Program-made: the position numbers and the translations under genes
In this document: positions 43,180-55,096 of the stretch, piece after piece
Layout: each line of letters begins with the position of its first letter
Position numbering within the stretch: the stretch's first letter is position 1
Notes under the pieces: generated by a model
Database searches by the model: none
Seen by the model: only the letters and a program-made list of their open reading frames with translations
Told to the model about the DNA's origin: nothing
Source: Paraniabella defluvii
Lineage (GTDB): Bacteria > Bacteroidota > Bacteroidia > Chitinophagales > Chitinophagaceae
Assembly (NCBI GenBank): GCA_019316985.1
Contig: CP079215.1
Location: 2,046,001 to 2,110,000 of the forward strand
Length of the DNA stretch: 64,000 nt
Reading direction: 5' to 3'

Positions 43180-44974
43180 AACGAAAAAGAAAAGCAACAG
43201 TTATCCCAAAATTGGTATCCGGCCAATCATTGACGGCAGATTGGGAGGTATCAGGAGTCACTGGAAGATACAACCATGAATATGGCAAAAGCTGTAGCTG
43301 CGTTATATGCAAAAGAATTGAGGTACCCGGATGGCTCGCCTGTAGAATGTGTAATTGCCGATACAACCATAGGAGGAGTAAAGGAAGCAGCGGCCTGCGC
43401 TGAAAAATTTGCCGCCAGCAATGTAGGCGTTTCATTATCGGTTACGCCCTGCTGGTGCTACGGGTCTGAAACAATGGATATGAACCCGCTGCTGCCTAAA
43501 GCTATTTGGGGATTTAATGGCACCGAGCGTCCGGGAGCTGTATACCTGGCTGCTACATTAGCAGCGCATAACCAGAAGGGGTTGCCCTGTTTCGGTATTT
43601 ACGGGAAAGATGTACAGGACATGGGCGACACAACCATTCCTGATGATGTAAGGGGCAAGCTGCTGAATTTTGCCCGTGCAGGCCTGGCAGTTGCTATTAT
43701 GAAGGGACAGTCTTACCTGGCCATTGGTTCGGTATCTATGGGTATTGCGGGGTCTATCGTGGATCCACAGTTTTTCCAAGAATACCTGGGGATGCGTAAC
43801 GAATATGTAGACTCTTCAGAAATTCTAAGAAGAATACAACTGAATATATTTGACCAGGAAGAATACAAAAAGCGATAGCCTGGGTAAAACAAAATTGCAA
43901 AGAAGGTAAAGATTATAACCGGAAGGAAAAAATAAAATCCAGAAAGGAAAAGGATAAGGACTGGGAGTTTGTAACCAAAATGACCATGATCATCCGCGAT
44001 CTGATGGAAGGAAACCCGAAGCTGGCCGAAATGGGCTTTGCAGAAGAAGGGCAGGGGCATAATGCACTCGTATCCGGCTTCCAGGGGCAGCGCCAGTGGA
44101 CGGATTTTTACCTGACGGAGATTTTTCGGAAGCTATTTTGAATTCGTCGTTTGACTGGAACGGTATTCGTCGCCCCTATATGGTAGCAACAGAAAATGAT
44201 TGCTATAACGGCGTGTCGATGTTGTTTAATTACCTGCTTACCAATACCGCACAGATCTTTGCGGATGTGCGTACTTACTGGAGTCCTGAAGCTACGGAGC
44301 GTGTGTCGGGCTGGAAGCCCGACGGACGGGCGGCTAATGGCTTTATACACCTGATTAATTCGGGCTCTGCCACACTTGACGGCACAGGGCAGCAAACCAG
44401 GAACGGAAAGCCAGCCATGAAGCCTTTCTGGGAAATAAAAGAGAAAGAAGCGGCAGCCTGCCTGGCAGCCACCACCTGGAGCCCTTCTAACCGGGACTAC
44501 ATGCGCGGCGGCGGGTATTCTTCTACTTTTTTAACCAGGGGAGAAATGCCTGTTACTATGTGTCGCCTTAATCTGATTAAAGGGCAGGGGCCGGTATTGC
44601 AGATAGCTGAAGGGTTTACGATCGACCTTCCCGAGGAGGTACATAGTATTTTAAACGAACGTACCGACCGCATCTGGCCTACTACCTGGTTTGTGCCCAA
44701 TCTTACCGGTGAAGGACCATTTAAGGACGTATATTCGGTGATGGCCAATTGGGGAGCCAACCATGGTGCCATCAGCTATGGACATATCGGCGACCAGTTA
44801 ATTACCCTGGCTTCCATGTTGCGGATACCTGTGGCCATGCATAATGTAAACCCCGACGCCATATTCCGCCCTTCTGCATGGGGCGCTTTTGGTATGGATG
44901 GAGAAGGAGCTGATTACAGGGCTTGCCAGGTTTACGGCCCCTGTATAAGTAATGCCGGTGCAACTATTGAATAG
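43169..44974 (+). CDS. fucI: L-fucose isomerase
   Basis: Converts L-fucose to L-fuculose, and also D-arabinose to D-ribulose, with Mn2+. Segments: [104 protein letters not shown], later [84 protein letters not shown]. Frame breaks near 43255, 43870, 44090 and 44120; about 600 residues, as expected. Confidence 0.94.
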
Positions 44975-45015
44975 CAGGATGCTGTAATGATCAAAAACCA
45001 TGAATATAAGATCCC

Positions 45016-45051
45016 GGGTTGTAAAGGCGGCGATAGCTGTCTTTACAACCC
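45016..45051. terminator. Hairpin after fucI
   Basis: GGGTTGTAAAG and CTTTACAACCC form an 11-bp perfect stem with a 14-base loop. No T-run follows, so it may slow or stop transcription or protect the 3' end. Confidence 0.5.
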
Positions 45052-45141
45052 TTACTGTAAATGGCCGGTTTGAATTACATAAGAAGGAAGGCTTAATGGC
45101 TAAAGTGTTCGGCAAATGATGTAACATATTCTTAATGAGCC

Positions 45142-45149
45142 TATCTTTG
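45142..45149 (+). promoter_or_regulatory. Probable -7 box for fucP
   Basis: TATCTTTG fits TAnnTTTG, with a 150-base leader before the permease start. The gap from 45052 to 45305 otherwise holds only a 26-codon frame from 45180 with no feature of interest. Confidence 0.45.
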
Positions 45150-45305
45150 AAAGGATAAAAGTATAAACAGATTCTTGTCATGAAAAAATATTGCCATCGT
45201 TCCACTACACACCGTTTTTGTTTGATTCAGTCAAAACAACAATACTGTATATTTATTTAGTCTTGTCAGCCAGTAAAACGTTCATACAATCTTACACAAT
45301 TTAAT

Positions 45306-46606
45306 ATGAGTAATAAAAAATCGCTTTTTGTTAAAGACGGTGTTAATTATGCTGCGCCTTTTGCAGCGATAAGCGCATTATTTTTTCTATGGGGCATAGC
45401 GCATGGATTGCTTGATGCTTTGGACAAAAATTTCCAGGATATGCTGCATTTAAAAAAGTGGCAATCAAGTTTAATACAGTTTCATTTATACGGAGCCTAT
45501 GCAGCTATGGCCATACCTGCAGGCTTATTCATGAAAAAATACGGGTATAAGAAAGGCGTTATATTTGGGCTGCTTCTTTTTGCCTGCGGGGCTTTGATAG
45601 CAGCGGCTACGGCTCCGGCACAGTCTTTCGTATTATTTTTACTTTGCCTGCTCATTATCGGCTGTGGCCTTGCCACGCTTGAAACGGCGGCCAATCCGTA
45701 CACCACAAAACTGGGTCCGCCCGAAACGGCAGAACGCAGGATCAATTTTTCCCAGTCTTTCAATGGCCTGGCCTGGACGATTGGCCCATTGATCGCTATT
45801 TATATTTACGGCAATCGAAGCCATGTTGAAGGCGAAAAGATGATGTCTATTGTGTTGCCTTTCGCGTTGATTGGCCTGGCGGTGCTGATGGTGGCATTTA
45901 TCTTTAAACGCCTGAAGCTTCCTGAAATTACTGAAGAAGATGAGAATGCCGCTCACGGTGCTCATCATGTTTCAACAACCCCGGGAGAAGTAATGGAAGT
46001 ATCGGACCCCTCCGATTCGAGATATATTACGAAGAAGCCTTTATGGCAAAACCGGCATTTTAAATTAGGGGTTATTGCGCAGGCCTGCTATGTTGGAGCG
46101 CAAACGGGTGTTTTCAGCTACCTCATTAATTTCCTTACCGATGATAAGGATATGCATATGGAGCCTCGATTTGATGTAGCAGACGGTCCTTATTTTTTAT
46201 CAATAGGCTTTGCACTGTTTATGATCGGGAGGATATCCGGCAGCGCCATGATGAAATATTTTAAACCCACCAAATTGTTGGCATTTTATGCCCTTGCAGT
46301 ATGTATTTTATTACCGGTGATAGGGGCTGAAATTGGATGGCCATCCGTAATCGCCCTTTATGGTGTGTTCTTTTTATGTCTATTATGTTCCCTACGATCT
46401 TCGCATTGGCCATTAAAAGCCTGGGCCCGCAAACAAAGCGGGGAGCGGCTTTTCTGGTGATGTCGGTTGCCGGTGGCGCCGTCTTCCCCCTGCTAATGGG
46501 AGCTGTAGCCGATACTTACGGGATGGCCACGGGCTTTTTAGTGCCGATTCCTCTTTTTATCTTTATTTTATATTACGCCGTTAACGGGCATAAAATAAGA
46601 GGTTGA
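45306..46606 (+). CDS. fucP: L-fucose:H+ symporter family permease
   Basis: MFS permease of the FucP type. Segments: FFLWGIAHGLLDALDKNFQD, FHLYGAYAAMAIPAGLFMKK, IIGCGLATLETAANPYTTKL, NFSQSFNGLAWTIGPLIAIY, IAQACYVGAQTGVFSYLINF, FMIGRISGSAMMKYF and after one base added near 46370 FFMSIMFPTIFALAIKSLGP, then VMSVAGGAVFPLLMG. The NxxDxN/ETAANPY motifs fit FucP. Twelve membrane segments, about 435 residues. Carries L-fucose or related sugars across the inner membrane; in the same locus as FucI. Confidence 0.9.
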
Positions 46607-46734
46607 TTAGATCGTAACAGAGCCGCCATAGAAGTAAAGTAATAAAATGAGGCGGCCTGTTTAATATAAAGATGGATTCATTTTTCCGGTACGGTTCAGG
46701 ATATAAAACACGAGAAGGATCCAAGAAGGTGTTT

Positions 46735-46750
46735 GCTTAATCGATTAAGC
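46735..46750. promoter_or_regulatory. Probable LacI-type operator 3
   Basis: GCTTAATCGATTAAGC, a perfect 16-bp palindrome, 98 bases before the secreted six-hairpin-type gene and same core (GCTTAA..CG..TAAGC) as the other two sites. Confidence 0.68.
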
Positions 46751-46847
46751 TTTTAGAGATTTGCTTTTGCTCTCTGATAATACCGGCGCCGATAAACTCC
46801 GTAAGTAGTTTCGGTATTTGAAAAACGGGTTATTTAAAATCTTGCCA

Positions 46848-48910
46848 ATGATCAACCGGCTTTTTCACTTATTGATAGTATTGCTGTTCATTCAAAAATG
46901 GACGCCAAAGGCATCAACAACCTGCCGAAAGAGCTGGCGCCCTTTGTAAAAGAAGTGCATATTAATACAATCAACGGAACCAAGGCAGCGCTTTCGTTTA
47001 AAATGGTGTCGAAAAGCCTGGTGCATGTTTCTGTTGTATGGAAGCTGAATAATCCTGTTGCGCAGGATAGCGCAGCTATAAAGATTACGCCGGCCTTTGC
47101 TCCCGGTTTTCATTGGTCGCCGCATCTTACTCCAAACAATAACAGCATTATAGCGCAGCATGTGTTCAGGGCGCCGGCCATATTAATGTCCGATAAGCAC
47201 AAGTTACTGGTAATGATTCCAGACCTGGATTTATTGAAAAAGGAAGCCCTGTTCCCTGGTATATGGACATGAATGCCCCGCAGAACTACCTGGAACTGGG
47301 TATGTCCAAAAGCAGGGTAGAAGAACATGTGCTGTATGTAAGGGATAAGGGAGCTGTTTTTCCGGCAGGCGAAGTGAGGCTGGGTTTTTATTTAATGGTT
47401 TCGAACAGGAGCGAAGATATACAGAATCCATGGCGAAGCCCCTGCAGTTGATGTGGAATAAATGGGGCGCTCCACTTTACCGGACAGGCGAACCATTGCA
47501 TCAGCCCGATCTGGAGCCTTATGTAAAACAAACCTACAACTGGGCATTTAATAATTGGAGACCGGCGGTTTGGCAAGAGTTCGAACTCAACGGTAAAAAG
47601 GTAGGAGCCCCCGTGTTTATTGTAAACGTAACACAAAGTCCTAATTACCGCGCCCCGGTTGATGAGCGGGAATTCCGGTCTGTCTGGAACCAGGCATGGT
47701 TTCATTCATTAAGATCAGCCCAGGGCTTATACCGGTACGCTAAACGAACGGATAACGATACGCTAAAGCAACTGGCATTAAAAACAAAAGAGCTGGCACT
47801 CTCCTTTCCGCAACAACGTGGACTCTTTAAAAGCGTGATTGCTACAGAAATGGAGGAAGTAACAATAGATGGGAAAAAGTACCACCGGTCAAAAGGGTGG
47901 GAAACAAAGTATTTTGGAAACTCCAACCGTAATCCGTTTACCTGGGATGCAAGGCAGTCGCCCTACCATATTGCAGATATGAGCTACACTGCTTACTGGA
48001 TGATGGTTTGGTACGAGGAGCTTGAAAAAGATGAACGATTGGTAAACTATGCCCGGTCTTATGCCGATGCATTGCTGGCCTTGCAGGATAAGGAAGGGTT
48101 TTCCCTGCCTGGCTTGGTATAGATACCTACCGGCCCATGGGGTACCTCGATCAATCGCCGGAAACCAGCCTTTCCGTTACGCTACTGTTAAAAATGTTTA
48201 AACATACGGGTAACAAGGCATACCTGGCCGCAGCTCAAAAAGCTTTGGATGCTGTAGCCAGGAAGATCATTCCTGTAGGACAGTGGGAAGATTTCGAAAC
48301 CTACTGGTCGTGCAGCAGGGTGGGGAGCAAAGACTGGGTGGGTAAAAAAATACCGCGCAATAATATGTTCAAGCAAAATAATTTTTGTATTTACTGGACA
48401 GCGGAAGCCTTGTTGGAAATGTATAAAGCAACCGGTAATAAATTATACCTGCAAAAGGGTCGGCGCACGCTGGACGAATTGCTGATGTATCAGGCCACCT
48501 GGCAGCCTCCGTATATGGCTATACGCACCCTGGGCGGCTTTGGCGTGATGAATGCAGACGGCGAATGGAATGACTCCCGCCAGTGTTTATTCGCCGGCCT
48601 TATAATTGAATACGGAAAACTATTGAAAAACACTGAATATATTCAAAGAGGGCTCTCGGCTTTACGGGCTTCTTTCACTATGATGTATACGCCGCTTAAC
48701 CCGCAAACCACCAGGCAATGGCAGGCGCGGTGGCCTTTTTCGGTCAGGAAGATTATGGTTTCATGATGGAAAATTACGGACATGGGGGCGAAACCAACGA
48801 TTCGGGTTGGGCATCGGAGAGTTTACCATTTATGACTGGGGAACGGTGCGGCTGCGGAAGCCTATAACCGGCTGCTTGATAAATACGGAGCTCCTATTTT
48901 CAGCAATTAA
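46848..48910 (+). CDS. Secreted protein with probable (alpha/alpha)6 barrel
   Basis: Signal segment MINRLFHLLIVLLFIQKW. The N-terminal part is beta-rich (LPKELAPFVKEVHINTINGT, HWSPHLTPNNNSIIAQHVFR), the rest helical with repeated hairpins (NQAWFHSLRSAQGLYRYAKR, SYTAYWMMVWYEELEKDERL, NNFCIYWTAEALLEMYKATG, LAAAQKALDAVARKIIPVGQ). That layout is typical of six-hairpin glycosidases or lyases. Acidic candidates include EWNDSRQ. I cannot assign a family. Frame breaks near 46905, 47243, 47440, 48112, 48735 and 48845. About 685 residues; operator upstream. Confidence 0.65.
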
Positions 48911-48964
48911 TTAGTGCAGGATTGTAGATCAACCTGATTATTCACCACCGCTAAAAGAAATATC

Positions 48965-51498
48965 GTGGCCAACAGAAGATCTTTCCTAAAAAAATGAGCG
49001 CCGGCAGTATTGCGGCATTTATGACGCCTGGATTGCAGTCGCAGCAAGATAACAACCATCCCGTTGAAAAGAAGCAAAGCTTCCCGAGCGCGGAAAGTGG
49101 CCGGCTATACCAGGAGATCGGCTAAACAGGGTTGCTTTTCCGCTTGGGGAATAGGTGCCGGCATGTTTTGTGTTGAAGGCACAGGTGCTATATCGCATAT
49201 GTCTGTAAGAAACAATCCTGAAATGTTTTTTGAGCCGGCGATGTTTGCCGCATTGAGCATAAAAGGCAGCACCGGCATAACCAGGGTATTGGAAGGGCCC
49301 GTTCCACAATGGAAAAAATTTGGCCAGCGAGATGCAGGCCTGGGGGTACAGGTGGCGCTACCTGGGGACTGCCCAGGTTCAAAAAAGCATCGTTCGGGGT
49401 GAAGTTTCCGTTTGCTACCATTTCATTGTACGATGACAGTATGCCGGTAAAAGCAACGATTAAAGCCTGGAGCCCTTTTATCCCCGGCGATGAAGATCAT
49501 TCGGCCATGCCGCTGGCAGGCATGGAATATGTTTTTGAAAATATAAGTGCAAAAACTATCGACGGAACGTTTTCTTATAACAGCCGGAATTTCATGAGCC
49601 AGGGAGAAGTTGTCAATACCATTAAACCCATTAAAAACGGGTTTACACTTTCATCATCCGGCTCCGAAAAGTTCCCGGAAAGGCAGGGCGATTTTGCAAT
49701 ATTTACCGATGCTGACAATACCATTGTAGATCATTGTTGGTTCAGAGGCGGCTGGTTCGACGGGCTCACCATGATATGGAATCAACTGGAAAGCGGTACA
49801 GCTTCGGCTAATTCTCCTGTAGAGAAAGATGCACCCGGCGCATCGCTGTTTGTTCCGTTTAGTTTAAAGCCGGGGAAAAGAAAACCATTAAACTGTTCAT
49901 GTGCTGGTATGTACCTAATACCAAACTTCAGTTGGGAGAAATCGACCCTCAGTTTAAAAAGAAGATAGAGCAAGATCCTCTTCTGCAGTTTCATAAACCA
50001 TGGTACAGCAGCAGGTTTTCCAATATTAACGAAGTCGCTGATTTCTGGAGATCAAATTACGGAGCGTTGAATAGGAAGACCCAATTATTTACAGCGGCCT
50101 TTTATAATAGCACGCTTCCTTCAGAAGTGTTGGATGCAGTAGCGGCTAATCTTACTATTCTGAAATCGCCAACGGTACTGAGGCAGTATGATGGCCGGTT
50201 CTGGACATGGGAGGGATGCGGCGATAATTGGGGCAGTTGTCATGGATCATGCACGCATGTATGGAATTATGCGCAGGCCGTGCCTCATCTGTTCCCGGCA
50301 TTGGAACGTCGCTGCTGCGCGAAACGGAGTTCAATGAAAACCAGAATGCCGAAGGGCACCAGGTATTCCGGGCCAATTTACCTATTTCGCCAACTACCCA
50401 TCATTTCCATTCAGCTGCAGACGGGCAGCTGGGCGGTATTATGAAAGTATACAGGGACTGGAGGATTTCGGGAGACGATCAATGGGTGCGCAATCTTTAT
50501 CCTAAAGTAAAAAGGAGTATCGACTACTGTATCAAAACATGGGACCCCGATAGGAAAGGTGTTATTGAAGAGCCGCATCACAATACCTATGATATTGAGT
50601 TTTGGGGACCAACCGGCTTTGCCACTACTTTTTACCTGGGGCTTTACATGCAATAATAACAATAGGCAGGCATATGAAAGAAGATATGACGGCATATGAA
50701 AAATTATTGCAACAAGGGAAAAGCTACCTCGAAACAAAATTGTTCAACGGGGAATACTTTATCCAGGACATCCAGTACGAGCATTTGAAAGCAGCGAATC
50801 CGGCCACAGCCCAATCTTTTGGAGGAAGCTATTCGGATGAAGCCATAGCATTATTAAAAAAGAAGGCCCCAAATACCAGTATGGAAAAGGTTGTTTATCT
50901 GATGGCGTACTGGGCTCCTGGCTGGCTGTTATGTGCGGATTAGAAGATATAGTAGATGCTACAAAGATAGCCAGCCATTTGCGCTCTGTTTATAACTATA
51001 ACCTTAAAGAAAATCTTACTGAACACAGTAATCCGCAGCCCACTTTTGCTCTTGGCAGCGACGGGGTTTATTGCTTTGTACCTGGCCGAAAGAAGGAAAG
51101 CTCTCTTTACCTTTTGTTTACAGTAATGAAGTGTGGACGGGAATTGAATACCAGGTTGCCTCACATTTGATGAGAATGGGAGAAGTTGAGAAAGGCTTAG
51201 ATATAGTAAGGGCCTGCAGAGCGCGCTATGATGGTACCGTTCGAAACCCCTTTAACGAATATGAGTGTGGGCATTGGTACGCAAGAGCCTTATCCAGCTA
51301 CGGGCTGATACGGGCTCACCGGGGTGCAATATGACGCGGTTACGAAAACGCTTTATGTTGATTCCCAAATAGGAGACTTTGTTTCCTTTATTGCTACCGC
51401 CACCGGTTTTGGCAACGTTGTATAAAAACAAAAAGATAGTGGTAAATGTGGCATATGGTAAAATACCTGTTGACCGGTTCGCGGTAAAGAATAGCTGA
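48965..51498 (+). CDS. GH116 (GBA2-like) glycoside hydrolase with Tat signal
   Basis: The N-terminus has a twin-arginine signal (NRRSFLKKMSAGSIAAF), so it is exported folded. Then VAFPLGGIGAGMFCVEGTGA after a break near 49085 (beta domain), and the catalytic helical domain with TWEGCGDNWGSCHGSCTHVW, HNTYDIEFWGPTG (contains the probable nucleophile Glu), VWTGIEYQVASHLM and NEYECGHWYARALSSYGL. These are GBA2/GH116 hallmarks; members cut beta-glucosides, beta-xylosides and similar. At least six frame breaks (49085, 49350, 49865, 50310, 50648, 50925, 51095 and near 51415). About 840 residues. Confidence 0.87.
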
Positions 51499-51619
51499 TC
51501 GATATCACCCCGATATCGGCAGGCTAAGACAGCATTTATTTTGATGCCGGTATAGGGCTTCCTGCAACGTTTTAATGCACTATGCAGAAGAATTAGCATA
51601 CACATCCCACTATTAAACT

Positions 51620-51653
51620 AAAAGCCTTCTGAAATACTTCAGAAGGCTTTTTA
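51620..51653. terminator. Bidirectional terminator
   Basis: AAAAGCCTTCTGAA, loop ATAC, TTCAGAAGGCTTTTT: a 14-bp perfect stem with A and T flanks, between the convergent GH116 and trpB genes. Confidence 0.9.
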
Positions 51654-51675
51654 ATAGAATTAAGCCATAGTATAG

Positions 51676-53038
51676 CTAAGCAATAACAGGAGTATCCAGC
51701 TCCTTTAATGATTTTTGGATATCTGCATCTGTTAGTTCATGCCGTACAATTTTGCCTTCAAAGTAATCCTGGTAAGCTTTCATATCAAAATTACCATGGC
51801 CGCACAAGTTGAACAGGATCGTTTCGCTTTTACCTTCACGTTTGCAGCGCTCCGCTTCCTTGATGGCAGTGGCAATGCCATGCGTTGCTTCCGGGGCCGG
51901 TATAATACCTTCTGCTTTGGCAAACCTGATACCGGCTTCAAAAACCTCCAGGTTGTCGTGCGCGCTGGCTTCTATCAGCCCGTCTTTTAATAACTGGCTG
52001 ACGATAGCTCCTGCACCGTGGTAGCGAAGCCCGCCCGCATGTATAGGAGCCGGAACAAAATTATGACCTAAAGTATACATGGGTAAAAGCGGCGTCATAC
52101 CTACCGTATCTCCGAAATCATATCGGAATACACCTCTTGTCAATTTAGGACAGGACGTGGGCTCGCTGGCAATACACCGGATCTTTTACCTTCTTCAAGA
52201 TTTAATCTAAGGAAAGGGAACGATAACCCCGCAAAGTTGGAGCCGCCGCCAAAAGGAGCAATAACTACATCAGGCAGGTCTCCGGCTTTTTCCAGTTGCT
52301 TTTGAGCTTCCAGCCCGATGATTGTTTGATGTAACAGCACATGGTTCAATACACTCCCTAAAGCATATTTTGTATCCTCCCGCTGAGCCGCCATCTCCAC
52401 CGCTTCTGAAATAGCAATACCCAAAGAGCCCGGGCTATTAGGATCCTGGGCAAGGATCTTGCGACCGGCTTCTGTGAGGTTGCTGGGAGAGGGGATCACT
52501 TTTGCGCCCCAGGTATTCATCATAATTTTCCGGTAAGGCTTATGCTCAAAAGAAAGCTTTACCATGTACACTTCACATTCTATATTAAATATATTGCAGG
52601 CAAAGCTTAATGCGCTTCCCCATTGACCCGCACCTGTTTCGGTGGTAATGCGCTTCACGCCTTCTTTCATATTATAATATGCCTGTGGAATAGCTGTATT
52701 AGGCTTGTGAGAGCCCGCAGGGCTTACCCTTCGTATTTATAGTAAATTTTAGCCGGTGTATCCAGCGCTTTCTCCAATTCGTAGGCCCGGTACAAGGGTG
52801 TAGGTCGCCACAGGCTGTAAATATTTCTTACTTCATCAGGGATCGTGATCCATTTTTCGGTAGAAACCTCCTGCTTAATCAATTCCTGCGGAAACAGTGG
52901 CGCCAGGGCTTCCGGACCAATAGGCTCTTTTGTACCCGGATGTAATGGCGGTAACGGCTTATTGGGCATATCGGCAACTATATTGTACCATTGTTCAGGG
53001 ATTTCCTGCTCCGAAAGGGTAATTTTTCTTGTTTTCAT
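51676..53038 (-). CDS. trpB: Tryptophan synthase beta chain, TrpB2 type
   Basis: Joins indole and serine to make tryptophan; PLP enzyme. The N-terminal extension and [20 protein letters not shown], the PLP-lysine motif [11 protein letters not shown] (seen across a break near 52728), [52 protein letters not shown], and end [14 protein letters not shown] mark the TrpB2 form, about 455 residues, longer than TrpB1. Breaks near 52145 and 52728. It stands alone with no trpA nearby, so indole salvage is the likely role. Confidence 0.9.
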
Positions 53039-53319
53039 TTAAGAAATCGTTTTTGTTTGGTATATCCCTCAATGTACATGAAATTTTTCATTCATAAAAT
53101 AATACAAAGCAGGGAAAATTTATATAAGATCGTTAAAGGCGATGATAGAAGGCTGGCGTTTTTTCGGGATGATAAAGCCAGAGTCGGTAGATGATCTTTC
53201 GTAATCTTAACGTGTAAAGGCGAGGGGAACCGCGGGAAGTTGATCCACTTTTTTGATATACATTCGCAGATATCAATATTTCATGACCCATAGTACCATC
53301 ATTAAGCGTAGCCGATCCT

Positions 53320-54327
53320 GTGTATATACTTTCAGCGGAAGCAGTATCGCCGCAGGCTTCTTTCGAGCAAATGCTGGAGACGCCTCAAAACTATACCGGC
53401 GATCAGTTACATTGTATTGAGCCGGATTATACCCGTTATGTAGATGCAAAGCTCATACGCCGCATGAGCCGTATTATTAAAATGGGCGTAGCCGCAGCTT
53501 CAGAAGCTTTAGCCCACGCCGGTGTTCAAATGCCTGATGCGATAGTAACCGGCACGGCGTACGGTTGCCTGGCCGATACCGACCAGTTTTTAACCCGATT
53601 GGTTGAGTTTAAAGAAACACTGTTGTCTCCCACCGCGTTTATACAATCCACCCATAATACCGTGGCAGCACAAATAGCGCTGATGCTTCAATGTCACAAC
53701 TATAATAATACTTATGTACACAGGGGCTCATCATTTGAGGCGGCTTTAACAGATGCGGTATCGCTGCTGGAAGAAGGTGATGCGCAAAGGGTATTGGTGG
53801 GCGCTGCAGATGAAAAAACAGAAAAAGTCATGCTATTTTAAAACGGTTCGGTTTATATAAAAAAGAAGGACAGAGTTTACAATTACCCCTGAGCAATAGT
53901 AAAGGTACTATGGCAGGAGACGGCGCTGCTTTTTTGTAGTAAGCAAAGAATCCGTCAATGCTTTGGCGCAGTTATCAGGTTTTAAGAACTATTATAAACC
54001 CGGAAAACCGGCAGCTGACCTTATTGAAAGCTTTTTAACAGAACAGGGCGTTGCGCTAAACGATATAGACCTGGTAATTACAGGTAATAACGGGGATGTT
54101 AGAGAGGACAAACATTATCTTGACTTAGCAGGGCGGGTGGACCCGGAAAGGCTCACCACATTCAAGCAGTACTGTGGTGAGTATCCGACTGCATCTGCCT
54201 TTGCGTTATGGATGGCGGGGCATTTATTAAAAAGGGGTCTTTTAACAATAAGCCGGTCAGGCAGCTCCTCGTTTACAATAACTACCAGTTAAGTTACCCC
54301 TCGCTTTATTTATTGAAAGCATGCTAA
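53320..54327 (+). CDS. Ketosynthase-like chain length factor (CLF-like 1)
   Basis: Similar to the ketosynthase fold but without the catalytic triad. IEPDYTRYVDAKLIRRMSRI, IKMGVAAASEALAHAGV, AIVTGTAYGCLADTDQFLTR, LLSPTAFIQSTHNTVAAQIA; where ketosynthases have the Cys nucleophile this has NNTYVHRGSSFEAALTDAV, and the GH of the second His site is GE (CGEYPTASAFALWMAG). Aryl polyene sets have such CLF-like partners of an active KS. GTG start, possibly incomplete at the N-terminus. Breaks near 53830, 53935 and 54240. Its end overlaps the next start by seven bases. Confidence 0.78.
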
Positions 54328-55096
54328 CGTTCAGGAGTGCGAATATCGCTTTTGGGGTATTGCTACTGATACTGCTGGTATTGGATATGCAATACAAGGT
54401 CCCGGCTCTTTTCTACATCCTGCTTGTTTTTTTCTACTCACTGGCACTTTTCTATGGAAGTTACTTTGTGCAGTCTCAATTTTATATGAAAACCGTTTGC
54501 AAGGCGGATACTGCAGAGAAAAAAATAGCCTTAACCTTCGACGATGGACCTTTGAATAGCTACACTCCACAGTTATTGTCGGTATTGAGCAACCACAATG
54601 TAATGGCCACTTTTTTTTGTATCGGTAAAAATGCTGCAACCCATACAGCCTTGCTAAGGCAGGTACATCAGCAGGGACATATTATAGGATCACATAGCTT
54701 CAGTCATGGCCTGTGGTTTGACCTGCTTTCTGCAAAAAAGATGGAAGCAGACCTGCAGCAGGCGCATGCCGTATTTAAAAAGGAACTTGATTGCAATATA
54801 AAATGGTTCCGGCCGCCTTATGGAGTAACCAATCCTAATCTTAAAAAAGCGGTGGAACGCATGGGTTATACTGCCATAGGCTGGAATGTACGTTCGATGG
54901 ATACGGTAGCAAAAGATGAGCAGGGTTTGCTAAAAAACTAAAGCAGTCGCTGAAGCCCGGAGCCGTCTTTTTATTTCATGATACTATGGCTATAACCGTA
55001 AAGGTTTTGCCAGATTTTATCATTTATGCACAGCAACAGGGATATGAGATTGCACCACTCGATAAACTACTAAATTTGCAGCCTTATGCTGATTGA
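54321..55096 (+). CDS. Membrane-anchored polysaccharide deacetylase family protein
   Basis: Two N-terminal membrane segments (IAFGVLLLILLVLDM, LFYILLVFFYSLALFYGSYF), then a NodB-homology domain: ALTFDDGPLNSYTPQLL (DDGP motif), HIIGSHSFSHG (H-x3-H metal site), WFRPPYGVTNPNL, GYTAIGWNVRSMDT, VFLFHDTM. About 258 residues, one break near 54935. CE4 fold: cuts acetyl groups off sugars. Genes of this type occur within flexirubin sets of Bacteroidota, where a possible role is removal of an acyl group or other hydrolysis; inference. Confidence 0.85.

Noticed and set aside
45180-45260. Small gene of 26 codons before fucP
   Set aside because: Starts with ATG after an A-rich stretch but has no signal, membrane segment or recognisable motif and lies in a leader.
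36490-53319. Mobile element or genomic island between pigment blocks
   Set aside because: No transposase, integrase, tRNA or flanking direct repeat was seen; base composition looks like the rest.
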